In this document: positions 27,401-42,400 of the stretch, piece after piece | Layout of the letters: the number at the start of each line of letters is the position of its first letter | How positions within the stretch are numbered: the first letter of the stretch is position 1 | Origin: Lineus longissimus | Lineage: Eukaryota > Nemertea > Pilidiophora > Heteronemertea > Lineidae | Direction of reading: 5' to 3' | DNA length: 64,000 nt | Assembly (NCBI RefSeq): GCF_910592395.1 | Contig: NC_088308.1 | Location: 22,457,501 to 22,521,500 of the forward strand | The notes under the pieces: generated by a model | Told to the model about the DNA's origin: nothing | Database searches by the model: none | What the model saw: the letters and a program-made list of their open reading frames with translations, nothing else | Made by a program: the position numbers and the translations under genes

Positions 27401-30400
27401 ATTTGTTGTTAACTAGCCTGGCTTACACTGTTCCTAGGTGCTACAAGAGATTTAGGTTATTCATGCAATGTCACCTGGGAGGGAGGTTTACTCTATCGGA
27501 AGTCCCTTTGTACCTTGTCCCCTACAAAGCTGTTGTCGCTCAGCCTTTGGTCAAGTGGAAAGATACTGTTCACTTGGATAGGCTATTGACGTGATGTTCA
27601 AAAGAAAGGTTAAAGACTTGTTCTACTTACGAATCGAAGAGGACATTGTGTTGAGGGCAGTAGCCAAGCGTTTTGCGAATCTGGCTGTACTCGGTCCAGA
27701 TGCTCTTGCCGTTGATGTAAGCAGAGCCAGATGATGGTGGGAAGATTCCACATAGCATGTTGCTGTAACAAGAAATTTTTAAGCGTCAATTTCTTGAACT
27801 TTGAAGGGGTCAAAAAAATCTGACATATTTTCAAAAATCTAAACCCTTTTGCTGCCTATTGCCATGTAAATGCAGCTTTTTCAATTGTTTACTGAATACT
27901 GTACTCAAAATCTTTGCATATTGCTGCTATAGAGTCAGAATTTTGTATCAACCATAGTATAGACAGGCATCTCTCAATAAAACTCACATCGTGGTTGTTT
28001 TTCCAGCTCCATTCTGTCCAAGCAGGGCAGTGATCTGACCCTCGTAGAAATTCATGGACAGGTTATTGACAGCAACCTTCTTCTTCTTGTACTTCTTGGT
28101 CAGGTGGTGAATGGAGATGCCAACTGGAAGATGGACAGGCTCTGACTCGTTTAGGAAGCTCTCTGGATCTTCTAGAAGAAATGTCAGAATGGGAGATCGT
28201 AAGTCGAAAAGTTTAACACCTTAAATTTCTAGTTTCTTTTTGATAACTTTCATGATTGTCTTGAAATTGACTGAATTGGAAATTATGTTTTTTTAACAGG
28301 AATCCAAATTTTGTACCACCCAGAAATTTATAGTATTTTTAACATTTTACACATTCATGCGGAAAGGGGTAACTTTGAACACCCACCAGAAAGCATTCAT
28401 CTGTCATCTGTCTGTAGTCACGTGTTTAAAGATACCCCATTGACCAAATTAAGCCACCCCATCTGACAGTATTGTTAACGATGCCATCATTTTGTTCTTA
28501 CAAGGATTTTCTTAATAAATAAAAGTTAACTGAGTCATTATTTTGTTGGTTAGCAGATGATACCACAGGTGAGCATTAAATCATTGTTAAGAGTTCAGCA
28601 ATTAATTTGCCTTGTGCTTGCTCGAAAGTCTTATGGTGTGTTCACACTGGATGCGAATTGAAACCGAATTCCGTAGAGCGCTCTCCGGAATACGAATTGA
28701 TTAATCCAGTTTCAGAACGGTCGCGTCACACTGGCCCGAATACGCATTCAAATTGGTTTAAAACGCGCCACACTCAATGCATACTAACGACGCGCCATCT
28801 ATTATTCTTATTATTATTATTTATTAACCTCCCATATGGGAGAATAAAATTTACGAGTACAAAACATATAAGTATATAATATCACAGTATCACACAGTCA
28901 TTATTAACAAGTTAAAATCGCGTAAGGTGCTTGACCATTTCCATCTCCCGGCCATGCCTATTGCCAAAGTTCGGGTCAAAAAGGAGTGTCCTCAGCGAGT
29001 CAACACCACCGTCGCTATTAGCGGAGAATCCCGGCCTCGCCCTCGAAAACGAGGCCAAAACCGGGGAAAACCCCGCCGCGACGATGTTGCTGACCAGCGT
29101 ACCTTTGACCAACGAACCGGCGGCAACATACCTTGCCAGGAAATGGAAATGCAAGTCACGTGCAAGGCAGTTGATTTTTCCCTATTCTATGGCATAACGA
29201 AAAACGATTTGAGTTAATGAGATCATTTAAATACATCAGTTAACTAGTTCGGAGCACTAGTTCCCGCGGTCAAAGGTCACTTTCCATGCGCCGGGCGCAT
29301 GCGCAGTGCGATCGAAAACCTTAATTCATATCAAGCGCGTCACACTTGAAATCTCAATACGGTTTCGTTGATTCGGATGAGCTGATTCGCATTCAATTCG
29401 GTTTAAGAACCGTGTTGGTTAAAGCGGATTGAGATCGGTATGAACCGAATTGAGTGTGACGCCCCAATACGTATCAACGTTTTAATTCGAATTCAATTCG
29501 TGTTAAAACCCCAGTGTGACCACGGCATTATATGCCATGGTCTTACTGCCGAGGTGAGGTCCCCCAGAACTACGGAATAGGGTCCTAGTTTGGAAGGGCC
29601 AGGATACACAAGGAGGCGACGAAACCATGGCAAAATAATTTGAGTGGATAGCATGCAAGATAATGCATGTGTATGGACAAAATGAAAGAATATGTATGTG
29701 TATACATGGACAAAATGCTAGAAAGCACGTAGACAAAACGTCCATGGACAACATGCAAAAAAAGTTGCATGGACACGGTGTAAAAATAAGCATGTACAAA
29801 GAACTTGAATGGACAATATGCAAGAATATAACATGTACATAATAAGCATGTACATACAGAACTTGTGTGGACAACATGCAAGAACATTGCATGTATATAC
29901 AGAAATGTGTGGACAACATGCAAGAATATAGCATGTACACAGAACTTGTATGGACAACATGCGATAGCATGTACATTGTTGTATATACAGAACTTGTATA
30001 CATGGACAACATGCAAGAATATAGCATGTACATTTTTGTATATACAGAACTTAGGTGGACATGTACATAATAATCATGTACATACAGAACTTGTGTGGAC
30101 AACATGCAAGAACATTGCATGTATATACAGAACTTGTGTGGACAACATGCAAGAATATAGCATGTACACAGAACTTGTATGGACAACATGTGATAATATA
30201 GCATGTACATTGTTGTATATACAGAACTTGTGTGGACAACATGCAAGAATATAGCATGTATATACAGAACTTATGTGGACAACATGCAAGAATATAGCAT
30301 GTATATACAGAACTTATGTGGACAACATGCTAGGAATATAGCATGTATACAGAACTTGTAAGCAGGTACAGTAAACTCGAACAGAAAACATGCACAAATA

Positions 30401-33400
30401 AAGGTTTATGAACCTGTTTTGAAATGTGTGCCATTGAATCTTGGAGCATTTGTGTTCAATGCTAGAAGGGAAGAGAGAAATGGCAAATTTAAGAATATGA
30501 CAACACTAACTTAAACCAGAATCGCCATCATTCCCTAAAAAGCTGATTCAACAACTCTTTTCTCTCCACAATTTTAGCAATCATTAGTACTGCATGTAAG
30601 AGCCTACGGAAGAATCGAATTTAACACTTTAATGGAAAGACTGGGCCTTAAACTACATGTAGTTGTTTTTAGCCTATATTTTTCGGATGACCAAAGAAAA
30701 GATATCATTTAAACCAACAAATGTACAGTACTGTCCATAAGTAACTTGCTCACACATAGGTAACATTTGAGCTTGAGCTGAATGCAGCGCAAAACAATGT
30801 TATTACTACACAGAACAGGGTGATCTGGAAAAGAATTGGAACAGGATGACATTACCAATCACCAGGAGGAATATGGAGTGAAACATATCCATATTACATG
30901 CCCTTTGCCACAGAACTTATACTTTGAAATGTACAATTAATTGAATAAAGGAATGAAATTTCATGAAAAGGACTTGAGGGGCTATATACACAGATTTCAA
31001 TTTGGCTCAAACTGGCTCTATCTCCAGTTTTCAGGAAAAAAATATGTTGCAGGCATTTTACTTGGCGGATTTCACAAAAAATTGCAAACATATATTTTTT
31101 CTGAGCCTCTGCTTATCACTCAATAATATCAAAACTAAGTTTTTGATGATATTTATAGTAGAGGTCACTGTTGTTTTCTATAAGGATATGTGAAGGAGAA
31201 GAGACTTTGATAAGGAATATTTTGTGACATTTGTAATACAGTACCCTCATTCACTATCAATCCAGTGGTATGGTCCGTTTCTGGCTCTGTAGGGAATATC
31301 ATCCAGATATTAGATAGGACACATGCACAGAGAGCGAGTGAAAACCTGCTGTGATATTCGGATGATGGCATGCAAACAACAATCAATTGATGAAACAAGC
31401 AAATCACAAACAAATTCAAGGAATGAGACGTTAATCCTAAGGAGGAAATATGGCACATATTCTGAAATTGAAATCACCACTATCGCAGGAAGAGATAACA
31501 TGCATAAATGTGATAAAGCATAAAGCCAGAATACACTCGGCTGGTTTTCAGGTACAAGATAACTGTTTTCGTGACCTCAGAAGCCAGACACATTACTGAA
31601 CTTGTTGTCAAGAGCATGCAATCAAGGCTGAAAACATTTTGACCTTGATAGATTCGTGACACTTCATCTTCAACAGTTGTACACTATTCCCTGAACACGG
31701 CAAAAACAGAACATTTTTTTGTGCTATTTACAACTGGACTCTCATGCAAACTTCCTCCACAAAAAAAAAAACTGATCATGCATCATTCGAAGAGCTGTAA
31801 AAGAACCTACTATACTTCTTCTTTTTCTGCGTGGGACAACACATATTCTGTGCCGTGGGACAACACACATTGTAGCAGAGATACTGGCCTGAAGCAGAAT
31901 TGTAGTGAACGTGAAGACACAGCAAGGAAAATTATTATCCCTTCAACAATATCAGAAAGGAAGTCTCAATACTTGGAGGATGGTGCCAAAGTGTACCTTA
32001 TATGTGTGTGTATCGATGTGTACGACAATAAGATTCCCACTTATCATTTTTCAACAGCAGAAATTGCTTTTTTTATATCTGATTCTGAAATAAGTTTGTG
32101 TCAAAGTTTTCGAGGAAATCAAGCATGGCTATATCAAAGTTAACACACAACACACATTGCAGTACCATGTAAACTGTCGCGCAACATCATACAACAGCAA
32201 GTAGCATTGTCTGTTGATAACATCATCCAGCAATTCCAACCAAACATTTCACAAACATGCACGAATAGAAAAGATGCATGCTTTGAGGATTTGATGCCTT
32301 CATGCAATGTTTCGGCACCTCAACAATTAGCAAAGCAACTTATGTTTTTAAATGGAGAGTTCAAATTAAGAGTCGGGACATCAGAAACTCCACCCAAAAC
32401 TGATGAAAGTGCTATCCATGCCCTAGTTTGAGTCAGATAGGAGAAGTTGTAACACCACTGGTACCAAACAAGAGAAACTCACTGGTACCAATGATTCACC
32501 GGTGCCCAAAGGAACCCCACTGGTACCAATAGGAACTCCACTGGTACCAATAGGAACCAAGGGATCTCCACTTGCACCAACAAAAAACTCCAGTGGCACC
32601 AAAAAGAACTTCATTTGCACCAACAGGAACTCCTCTACTGGTAGCCAAGGAACTCCACTACAGAAAATCCACTGGCACCAACTGGTACAACAAGTTTCAT
32701 ACAATTGGCATGGCTGGAACAAAAACTGGCTCCCTGTCAGATACCTACAGTAGCCTCTTGCTGGAAAACAACTAGATCCCACTAGATTTTTATTGGTTAA
32801 CACTAAATCTCTGTGTTCACACTGAATCAACATTAAAGGTCACAATTGAATATACACTTAGTTCAAATGAAAAAACCTTCACCAAACTACAACCGAAAGA
32901 AAACAGAAACCATTACTTCGCCGGGATAACATCAAGTTTTAGTAAAATGAATCTGCCATCTGCTACAACACCAAGCAATAAGATGTAAAATTTCAGAAAC
33001 TCTGCTAGCAAAAGCAGGGGGATGCAGCCTGAGCAGTTAGTACATGTATTAGAAGAATATGGCTAAGAGTGAGGATCAATGCGTCATCCGAATCTTTCTT
33101 CTTTTAATCTGCTATTTGTGGAAGTAATTCTTTTTTCAGACCTATCAATGACTTATTTGCCATGATTTCATCTACACACCAAAAGTAGAGTCAAGAAACT
33201 AGAAAGCAATCACATTCCATGAATGAATTTGCATCAAGAATGGTTCTTAAGAGTTTAGATCCATAGAAAGAACAGAAATAGAAGATGGATAGAACTCAAA
33301 CTCAACAGGGCTCTCATCTAAAGAAAGCAATGGTAATAGACCAAAAATGTTGATAGAGAAGAGAAAAGACGCAAGATAATGGCCACACAGCATTTTTGCA

Positions 33401-36400
33401 TCCCCCATGGTGTTAATGCTGAGCTGCTGTTAGTGCGACGAAAGACATTGTTTACAAAAAGCATTTATTCTAGTATTCATAATCTAACATGCTAACTATT
33501 TTAGGAATTTTACCTATTTTTGAGGCAAGTGTACTGCTTGTGGATGCCATTGGTGTGAATTCACGATCTGTCTTTTTCAAATGATAGGCAGTTTTCACTG
33601 AAATAATATTCAAGGTGCCATCATTAAATTGGCACCTGTGACACAGAAGTATGCCATACTGATATTTGTCCTAGCCTATTCAACCTTGTCACACCTCTAA
33701 TATCAGTCACCAGCAACGCTCTCAAAAAACTTACATGAAAATGGCCAGGATAATACACGCTTTTGTGTGAATGACTTTAAAGTTGACTCAACCTGTAAGC
33801 GTGCTGATTTCTACATACACTAGTTGAGGCACCATACAGTGCAAAGGTTTCAGAGCATAGCGAAGTTAAAGAAAAGTTGGCCACACTGCAGAGGGGTTTC
33901 AGCTAATCCCTTTGAATCGTTCCCGTTAAAGACTAATGACAATTTACCATGGTTTTTAATAACCCAGCCCTAAATAATGAATCTAACTCCCATGATGCAA
34001 TATCATGGCTTTGATGTTGTTCATCACACAGAAGAACCAAACAATTAAGGAACCTTGGAACATTGTCCAAGTTGGCATTGGTTGCTTAGATGTATGTACC
34101 ACCAATCACACCCTACAGTTAAAAGCAGGATAACACAGCAATTGAATTTGATACCAAATGTTACTGAATAGCCAGAAAATCATTTGTTGTATTTCCGAAT
34201 GTTAACTTACCAAATTGCCAGCAAAGTACATGTATGGACAGAAGATTTTGCATGAAGAATTGAAGAGTAATGGTAATGATATCAATAGCGAGTTTCAGCA
34301 AATCAAAATATTATCTTCTGCAGGACGATATCGATTTTACCAAGAACATGTATGTACATGTATAGTGATTTTACGTATATATGATGTAAGGTAGTTTGCG
34401 GCCTGGCTGAATGTAGAATGGACATGGATACGTCATGCGGTAGAGATTTTTTGATTTGCCGAAACTCGCTAATAATGACAATGAATAAGATGATCCAATC
34501 CGATCAGAGGGCTTGTCGAAATTGTGGTTAAGTCTTAAACACGATAGTAGAAAGTGAAAAATCCAGCAGAAGAACATACCAGCTTCGTTGTCTTCATATA
34601 CGGGGTTCCTGTAGGCATTCTTGATGGTGTACTTGGCCGCCTGGTCCTTCTTTGTGCAGCAGAAACAGCCCCAGTAACGCGGAAGGAATGGGAAATAAAA
34701 CGGTTGCGGCATTCCAAACTTGCCTGAAGTAATCACAAATAAATTTAATTATAGACAGTGTAGAATTTTCTAATATATCTAAGAAATGCTCCCTGTATAA
34801 GATCTCTGAAATTATTTTAAAGCATGATGGCTGAACGTTATTTCAGGACATTCCTAATAAATATTTGCAACAGATTCATATTCCGCTCACCTGGGAAGAC
34901 ATTCCGGACATACCAGCCGATGATGAAGTAGATTGCCCCGTCGATGACCATCATGATGCATGCCCATGAGAACGTGATGATCTCACCAGGGTACACATCG
35001 TAGATATTGTCCCATTGGATGCCGACACCCATCTCCTCGTAACGTGACACGTAACCCGCAGCGAAACTGAACGCTGATGGTGACAACAGTGACTGTGAAA
35101 AACAGGCAATTATAGTTAATAAGAGAGTAAACATTGAACGTTGATATAGTCATTCAAAGAAACTTTTTTAGTTATCTCTCTCATTTATAGTTAAGTCAAA
35201 GAGATCATAATATTTATTATATTAAAAGGACTATTAAGTATATTTATAGCAGCAAAATCTACTTGAAGTGATCAATGACACCTTACATATGATATTCACT
35301 TACTCAGCTTAAATATTTCTCTCGATATGATAACTCTTAGAAATAAAGGTTTTGGGGGTTCAGTCCAAACGAATATGCACCACCTAATGATATTTTGCAA
35401 AACTGAAAACCCCGGAAGGTTTGAGATTTTGGAAACACCGACAGACACTGGTGCCATGAGATACAGCAATATTGTAAGCAAAGGGAAACTACACCATGTT
35501 ACTGAAAGTGCATTAGGCATGTTAGAAACACCACGCCTACTTTTTGAGACCTGAAAGCGGTCCAGGCTTCCTGTCATGTTCCAATTGCAACCCCACATCT
35601 ATTCAAATTCCCCAACAAGTTCCTTTGGCATTATGACATCTAGGAATTAATTTCAGTTCAAGATGACAGAGATGAGACATGAGTCTCTTCTGAAAAAATC
35701 TTTCAGAAACAGCCTGTGATAAGAAAACGCTGAAGATGATGAGCATGCTGATGACAGTTCTAGAAGGGACCAACCACTTTCGTCAAAGGGCCGACTGCAG
35801 CACTGGCAGTGCCAAAAAAATGCTTTCAGGTCAAATAAACTACTGATGATGTGACACATTGTGTATTGCATGACACGTCACGATCAAGTTACAGTCAAGT
35901 TACGACGTTTCTGATGTCACATGTCTCCTGATCAGAAGCTCATTGGACGTGGAGAAACACTTTTTTGTCACTTTTGTGCTGTGACTGCACCTTGAAAACG
36001 AAAGCTACGTCCCATGTAGGATCACTTTCAAAACATGCTCAACTTACTGCTGCGGTTTTGTGTAACCAAGTCAAGTCATACATGAGTGCCGTCACTACAG
36101 TGTATGGGAGGTAACTGAGAACATATACAACCATCCCCACCAATGCCGCCAGATTTGACTTTGTGAAAAATGCAGACGTCATATAGCTGGAAATAAGCAC
36201 GATACAACACGAAAAGATTAAAGCTGTGTTGCCTATTTTGAGTGATCTAGTGACAAGATTATTTACTGTTAACTGCCAAATTTCGCAAATAACCCATAAA
36301 TGTCGATTCAGAAAAATAAAAATCATAAAAAATATATTTGATTTTTAATCTGCCGAAATGAAAATTATGAAAAAATTTTGAAATTTTTGAAATTTTTGAA

Positions 36401-39400
36401 ATTGCTAAAATAAAGGCGCATGAAATTTTTGGCAGTTTACAGCATGTTAAGCATTTGTTATGGAGTTGCAAAGATACAGAGACACGGAGGTGCAACTAAA
36501 GCACTATGTATTAAAGGCCAAGTTTCTTCATTCAAATTTTGAAATTTGATCTTTGTGAACTTGAGATTTTTCAATGATGGGCAAAGAACATGATGAATAT
36601 GATGAATGCAATTTCTTTAATTGCAACTGTCACCACTTACATTTTACCAGTAGACATTCCCTGGTTTCATGACACCACCACAGACAGGTTTTTAAAAACC
36701 ATAAGCTTGCTACATATAAACAATCTCAGCAAACAAACTTGGCCTTTAAGACTACCAAAGAGTTATTCATTAAAGTGGCCCTTTCCTGCTTTGAAAAATA
36801 TCCTTTAAAGGGCAACTCGTGTCAATTTTCACTATATAATGTTTTAGCTGTTTTTGACAAATGACTACGTCACTTTCTCATAAATCGGTAAGGTTTTCGA
36901 ATCGAAATGCATATTTTCTAGAAATTGATGGATTAATCCCGCCCGGACGGCTCACTTCGATGCCATTTTCGTTGATGACGTCACAACATGAACATTTTCG
37001 CGGTCGCGGTGGTTTACATTCAGCGATTTTATACTAAATCTAATCAAAAATGGAAAATTTGAGCTTTACATTTGTGATCAACAATTAAAAACGGACGTAT
37101 TTCTGCAAAGTTGTAAATCACATCATAGTATCACTTTAAGATCTATTTTGTGTGGTGTGAAACCCCTGCCCTCTTTACAGTAGAACCCCTCTATCAAGAA
37201 CACACTTGGGACAGTCCCTTATCATTGTCGTCGCATTTTGCATGGAAGACATTCTGAGGTATTTTGATGATATATTTTATTCAACATGAACAATTTACTA
37301 TTGTTTTAAAGGAGACTATTCACATTATGCATGTTGGAAAAGACCACTTTAAAGCATATTCACCAAAAACCAAAACAATAACCAAAAAAGTTGAGACAAA
37401 TTATGTACAATAAATGAAGCACAAGGTCAAAACCCCAAGTCTGATTTTTCTTATGCAGTATCAGCTAGAGATGATACTTCCTTGAAACTGTTGTGGGGAC
37501 GAAACACGTGACGTGTTTTTTCCCATATAGTGAGTGCAAAAGCAAAACGAACAGGGTTTTGAAACCTTGCCTTCAACTATCCACCTAAAAAGCAACTGCA
37601 CTATATAGGGTGTCTCAAAACCATATGTACATGTACAGTTACTATTCCCACTTACAAAATAATACGCTTCGTTATACCGGCCCGTCATTCCAAGGGCCTC
37701 ATGGAATGTCCAAGGCAAATAGCCAAACATATAGACTATGATGCCAGCCATTGATGCTAAGCTGGCGCGGGTGAAAAATGCACTTATCAAATAGCTGAAA
37801 GAAAGACAAGCAAATGAAAAAAGGCATGCGAACAGATAACAATTTTGCAGTCCTATTTTTGGTATGGTCTATAATTCTGAGAAGTGCAGCTAGTCTTTTT
37901 AAAGGGACTCTATAGCCAACAGCTAAGTAAGCAAGATAAAGTTACACAAAGTGGCCAATAGGGGTTTCTCCCATCTCACAGGACATAGAAACTGTTCAGG
38001 CTTTCACAGGGAATATGTTTAGTGCTGAATCAGGACCCAGTGCCGTACCTATGCATATTAGTCACCCAAAGATGGCCAATTTTAGCCCCTGCTCCTGCCT
38101 ATAGTCCCCCTTTAAGGCTATTTCACTAGCCAGTTTCATTATTAAACACTACCTATGTTCACACTATATCAGTTCCAATTTGCTCCATGATTCCAAATCT
38201 GCAGAATTTGAGGAATTAAGGACATCCGTAGACTGAGGCTGTTTTTCCTACATATTCTAACTGATTTCATCAGTGTACAACCAGTCACTATGATACCACC
38301 CAACTGGCAAGCCTACCTCGAGGGTCATAGCTAAGCTTTTGGTCTCAGTACAAAAGGCTCCTGGGGGCAAAATGACCCTTTTGAACTGATTTGGCCAAAA
38401 TCCTGGTCAAAAACCTATTTTTTGGTGACCTGCTGCTGGCTACACCCCAGCTCCTGTTGCATAGCAAAAATAAAGAAAATAAATGATAAAATGTACGACA
38501 AAGTCGAATTTATCAAAAACTTACCAAAGCATCGTAGTTGAAAACGAAAATGCCACTAGTAGGAGGATCATGAGCAACCAACTGCTGTATGGCAGCAGGT
38601 TCGACAACTTCAAGATGACGATGATGAGGATTGACATGATCACCTGGCTGATCATCGTCGTGAAGAACCACGACAGGAAGTTTACGACGCTGCTCATACC
38701 CATCACTCGCAGGGTCTGAAATGGTAGATTGTGACGCGGTACAGGAGATGACTGGATCAAGACCAGACAAAAACACATAATTATTACTTCATTGTTTCGG
38801 GTCATTTTGAATGAAGAATAAGATACAACTTGATAATTCATTGCGTTTATCCTTTAAAACTTTCAAGCATAAACACACAGGAGACCAAGTACTGCAGGAG
38901 TACATCCAAATATGTCCAAAAACATTCTACCAAATGTTTGATGATGTGTTCACCACCAACAAAAAGCTGTATTGCTCTTTATGCAGCAATGATATTAGAG
39001 AAATTAAAGTAAGTTGAACTGAGGCCTGTCTCATGTGGGTGTTAACCACTCAAAATATACATGTACTCAAGAATTAATAAAGACAAGTCTTTATCAAATT
39101 CTTGATGTATGCTGTGTACCACATCACTGTTATGCGATTTTAAAAAGTTACTTCTGGGAGTAACTGTGATAATCAAAATAGACGAATCAAAATACACTTG
39201 CAAAACACGCCATTCGGAGATTCTGACAATTTACTACCTCGCACAATCCTGTCTCCCGTTCAGATACGATCGCACGGATCATGACGGCAATCTGAACGAA
39301 CCACGCCAACACCATCAACAATGGGAGCAAATAGGTGAAATAGTTAAGGAAGCTGTAGTGAAGAGAAGAAAATGTGTGCGGAGGTTAAATTAGCAAGCTA

Positions 39401-42400
39401 TTACTCTAACTGTGTCACCAAAAGCTGTTGTATTGAGTACAGGGTGCCTCGAAAAATTTGTCAAACATAGTCCAGTTTCCATCGGACAAAAAGGCCTAGA
39501 GTGTTACTGCCCCAAATACAGTCTGACCTCAACATGCATCTTCCCTTTTGAACAATAGTCTTACTATTACATATTCAAGACAAATTTGTTTAAGCTTTTA
39601 TATTTTCGAGTTATTGTTGCAAGAAATGAATTTTCAATTTGTTCGAAATATTTTCGTGACACCCTGTACTAGCTTTTCCTTGAACAAAATAACATGTGCT
39701 TAAATTGAACGAGGTTATAATTAATACCAAAAACAAAACTAAACAGAAATCATGGTAATAATCAACAGCAAGAAAGGCAACCTTACACTGCCCACCACAC
39801 CACACTATGACATGGACTTGGGTGCACTAATGTTTGCTCACTAGGTGGAGCTGAAATTTGGCCCGAACCCTCGGCAAAGTGGATTCATTTTAGCTCCAAC
39901 CTAATAGTGTATGTTAAGACAACCAAAACCTCCAGTTCCGTATCAACTCCTTAACCATAGTTATTTCAAGAATGTGAACAATGTGCAAAAAAATACCGAG
40001 ATTAAAGGGTTTACACGCCAATAACGCGATTTACGGCAGTCAATAGTGATTTCGATTGTACTCCTCTATATTTTTGCAATAAGCTCCTACTGGCTAAAGC
40101 ACTGATTTTAAAGCATCATAACTCATTCAACCCCAGGCTCGAGCAGACAACATCTACTTAAACCACGTTTTCTCAAAAATTATTAAGACAGAGGCGAGAA
40201 AATCTGTGAAGAAGAGTTGAGCATATTAACATTTTAACATCTGAACAAGTTTCTTCATTTTGGAAAGAGCTATGGCAACGCAGGTGAGGTAGTCTTTTCT
40301 TTTGACACCTCTTGTAGTTTCAATCAATATTTGCTGCAGAATAGTTGCCGGGTTGAAGAGATGGCAGTCGCCAAGCGATGGGATTGAATGAGGTTAGAAT
40401 CACTAGGTGTTATTTCCCCTAGAACAATAACAACAAGCTACCTCTTCCATGCCTGACTCTCGATCCTTAACCGCAGAGGCAATGCCAGATGCAATAAATA
40501 TCAACCAGGCCAGGATCATGATCAATTGCAATAAAACGTGTTTGAAACGTCCAAAAAAGCTGAAAAAAATTGCGATAAAATGTAGCAGATCGGCATAATT
40601 TCTCACAAGTCGCAGCAAAAAAGCATGCAGTCGCTGAAAAAAGTAACAAATCATTCATTGGCCCGACTATTTCCATGATTTCCTCAATGTTCTCTCTGGA
40701 TAATACTGGGACCCGCTGATCATATTGATCGTTATGGGCCGGCCTTTCAGCCAAGGAGGGGGGAGTCCACACAAGCTACTCATGTTCCCCACTTGGTGGG
40801 GTCTTTTACTTGCCCTGGCATAGACAACAGAAGCAAGGATCCTCAGTTTTAAGTCTCATTCGAAGGACTGTGAAGAGCCTGGAATTTTTGTTCAAATCTG
40901 CATTATAATGCTGAGGCCATAGCCAAAAGAAGTTGTATCGAAGTACAGAAGGGTAGCCACGTTTCTACATGTACTTGCCTGTCAGAGTTATAACAGGGGT
41001 AAGGGAACTGCTTGACTTTCAGTGACGGTGTTGCAATGGTTTTGCCCACCTGGGCGCTGATGATCGCCTTGTCCACCATGTCTTGTAGCGGGACAAATGC
41101 CCTCATGTAGCGAAGATCACTGGCAAAATCGTCGCCTGGGCCTGACTTGGAATATCTGAAAAGATAAGAAGACTGGGGTCAAATTTAAGAGAAATATTGC
41201 AAGGAACTTTCCAGGTGATTTTAAACAAAAATATATATACACGATGCCATAGCACGGTTTTCATGCAGGCAAATTCCCTGAAATTAGATTTTTATAGTAC
41301 TAAAATCTAATTAATTTAATTAATTAATTTAATTAATTAATTTAATTTTGATTTAATTTAATCTGCCTACACCACAGAATTGTTGAAATCTATTTTCAGT
41401 TGGTATCTACACAATTATAAATTTTCAAATTTGAGTTCAACTTTCGAATTTTTAACAAAAGTTAAATATGCCTTTAAGACTATTTTGACTTACTCTTGGT
41501 ACTTAAGATAGACTGCAGGCGTGTTGTCAATGTCCACTCTGATCTTATACTTGACATGTTTGGGCATGACGTCTGCTGTTCCATTTGGCGAAGCAGCACG
41601 TTTCTTTCTATTTGAGGTACCATCAATGAAAACAAGCGCTAGAATAGAAGAGAGAATGTCACAGAAATGGTAAATGCCCTAGCAGGATAGGCAATGTTCT
41701 GTTTCGGTCGATCAATGATAGTGAGACAACCACATTCATACATGAGCAGACGACATCCAGGCCTTTCAATAACATATGTTTGGTACATGTGAGAGCTTCT
41801 ACTTTTCAAACAAATATGGGAGCTCTTACTATGGTTAAAGTGGCTGCATTGTTTTTTGTGTCGTCATTTGCGTCAGAGATCAGAAAACTACCCTTCCACA
41901 CCTTAAAACATTTAGAAGAAATCTTAGTGCTATTTCCTGCAGCACTTTTCAGTTTTAACGAAGCCAAGAAGTTGATCTTACCCGCCATGACCTTCCTATT
42001 TCTTCCAAGCTCCGCAGAAACTTTCTCGAGTTCTTTTTCATCCTTCACGCCAACGTATCTATCGAGGTCAACGCAGTCGGTGTAGTTGAGCATCATGCTT
42101 GAATAGTACAGCATCTTCTCCAAGTCGTCGGTCTGGACCAAGGAGAAGCTCTCCATCATTTTGATCAACTCGTCTCCTTTCATGCCCAATGCTTCCTCAA
42201 TTGCTCCACTCACGAATGGGTTGGTCAGAGCATCCTGGAAAAGAAGCGACATTCTGGTGAACGTGTACAAAGGGTACAATGGTCAGGAAACTTTTATCGA
42301 CACCCCCCTCCCCCATGAGTAGCATCGCTGACAGAAGCCAATCCTTCCCTCTTTCCTACCTTCAGGGTGTTGATGTTTTCAGTGTTGTTAGTAATAGCAT

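Larger units (their letters stand above)
28172..34579 (-). other. 6.4-kb ABCA intron (between TMD1 and NBD1 exons)
   Basis: The largest intron in the gene. It holds a candidate inverted-repeat element (28631-29527), a 43-bp minisatellite (29640-30365), a 21-bp minisatellite (32458-32650) and otherwise unique AT-rich DNA. The long minus-strand frame at 29503-30246 is minisatellite sequence, not a gene. Confidence 0.75.

Noticed and set aside
28912-29217. Overlapping frames of 80-96 codons on both strands
   Set aside because: They fall in the GC-rich centre of a candidate transposable element and overlap each other; no recognisable domain.
29503-30246. 247-codon minus-strand open frame (Cys/His/Tyr-rich)
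   Set aside because: Entirely made of the 43-bp minisatellite; all three frames of the repeat are open in places, and there is no splice or start context.
32423-32833. 136-codon minus-strand frame with Val-Pro-Gly-Thr repeats
   Set aside because: Product of the 21-bp minisatellite in a large intron.
40467-40772. 101-codon minus-strand frame overlapping TM2 exon B
   Set aside because: Different frame from the exon, contains no splice-consistent extension and no transmembrane similarity.
34580-41155. Two separate tandem ABCA genes instead of alternative exons
   Set aside because: Only the TM2 and TM5 exons are doubled; every other exon, including both NBDs, occurs once and the reading frame is continuous.
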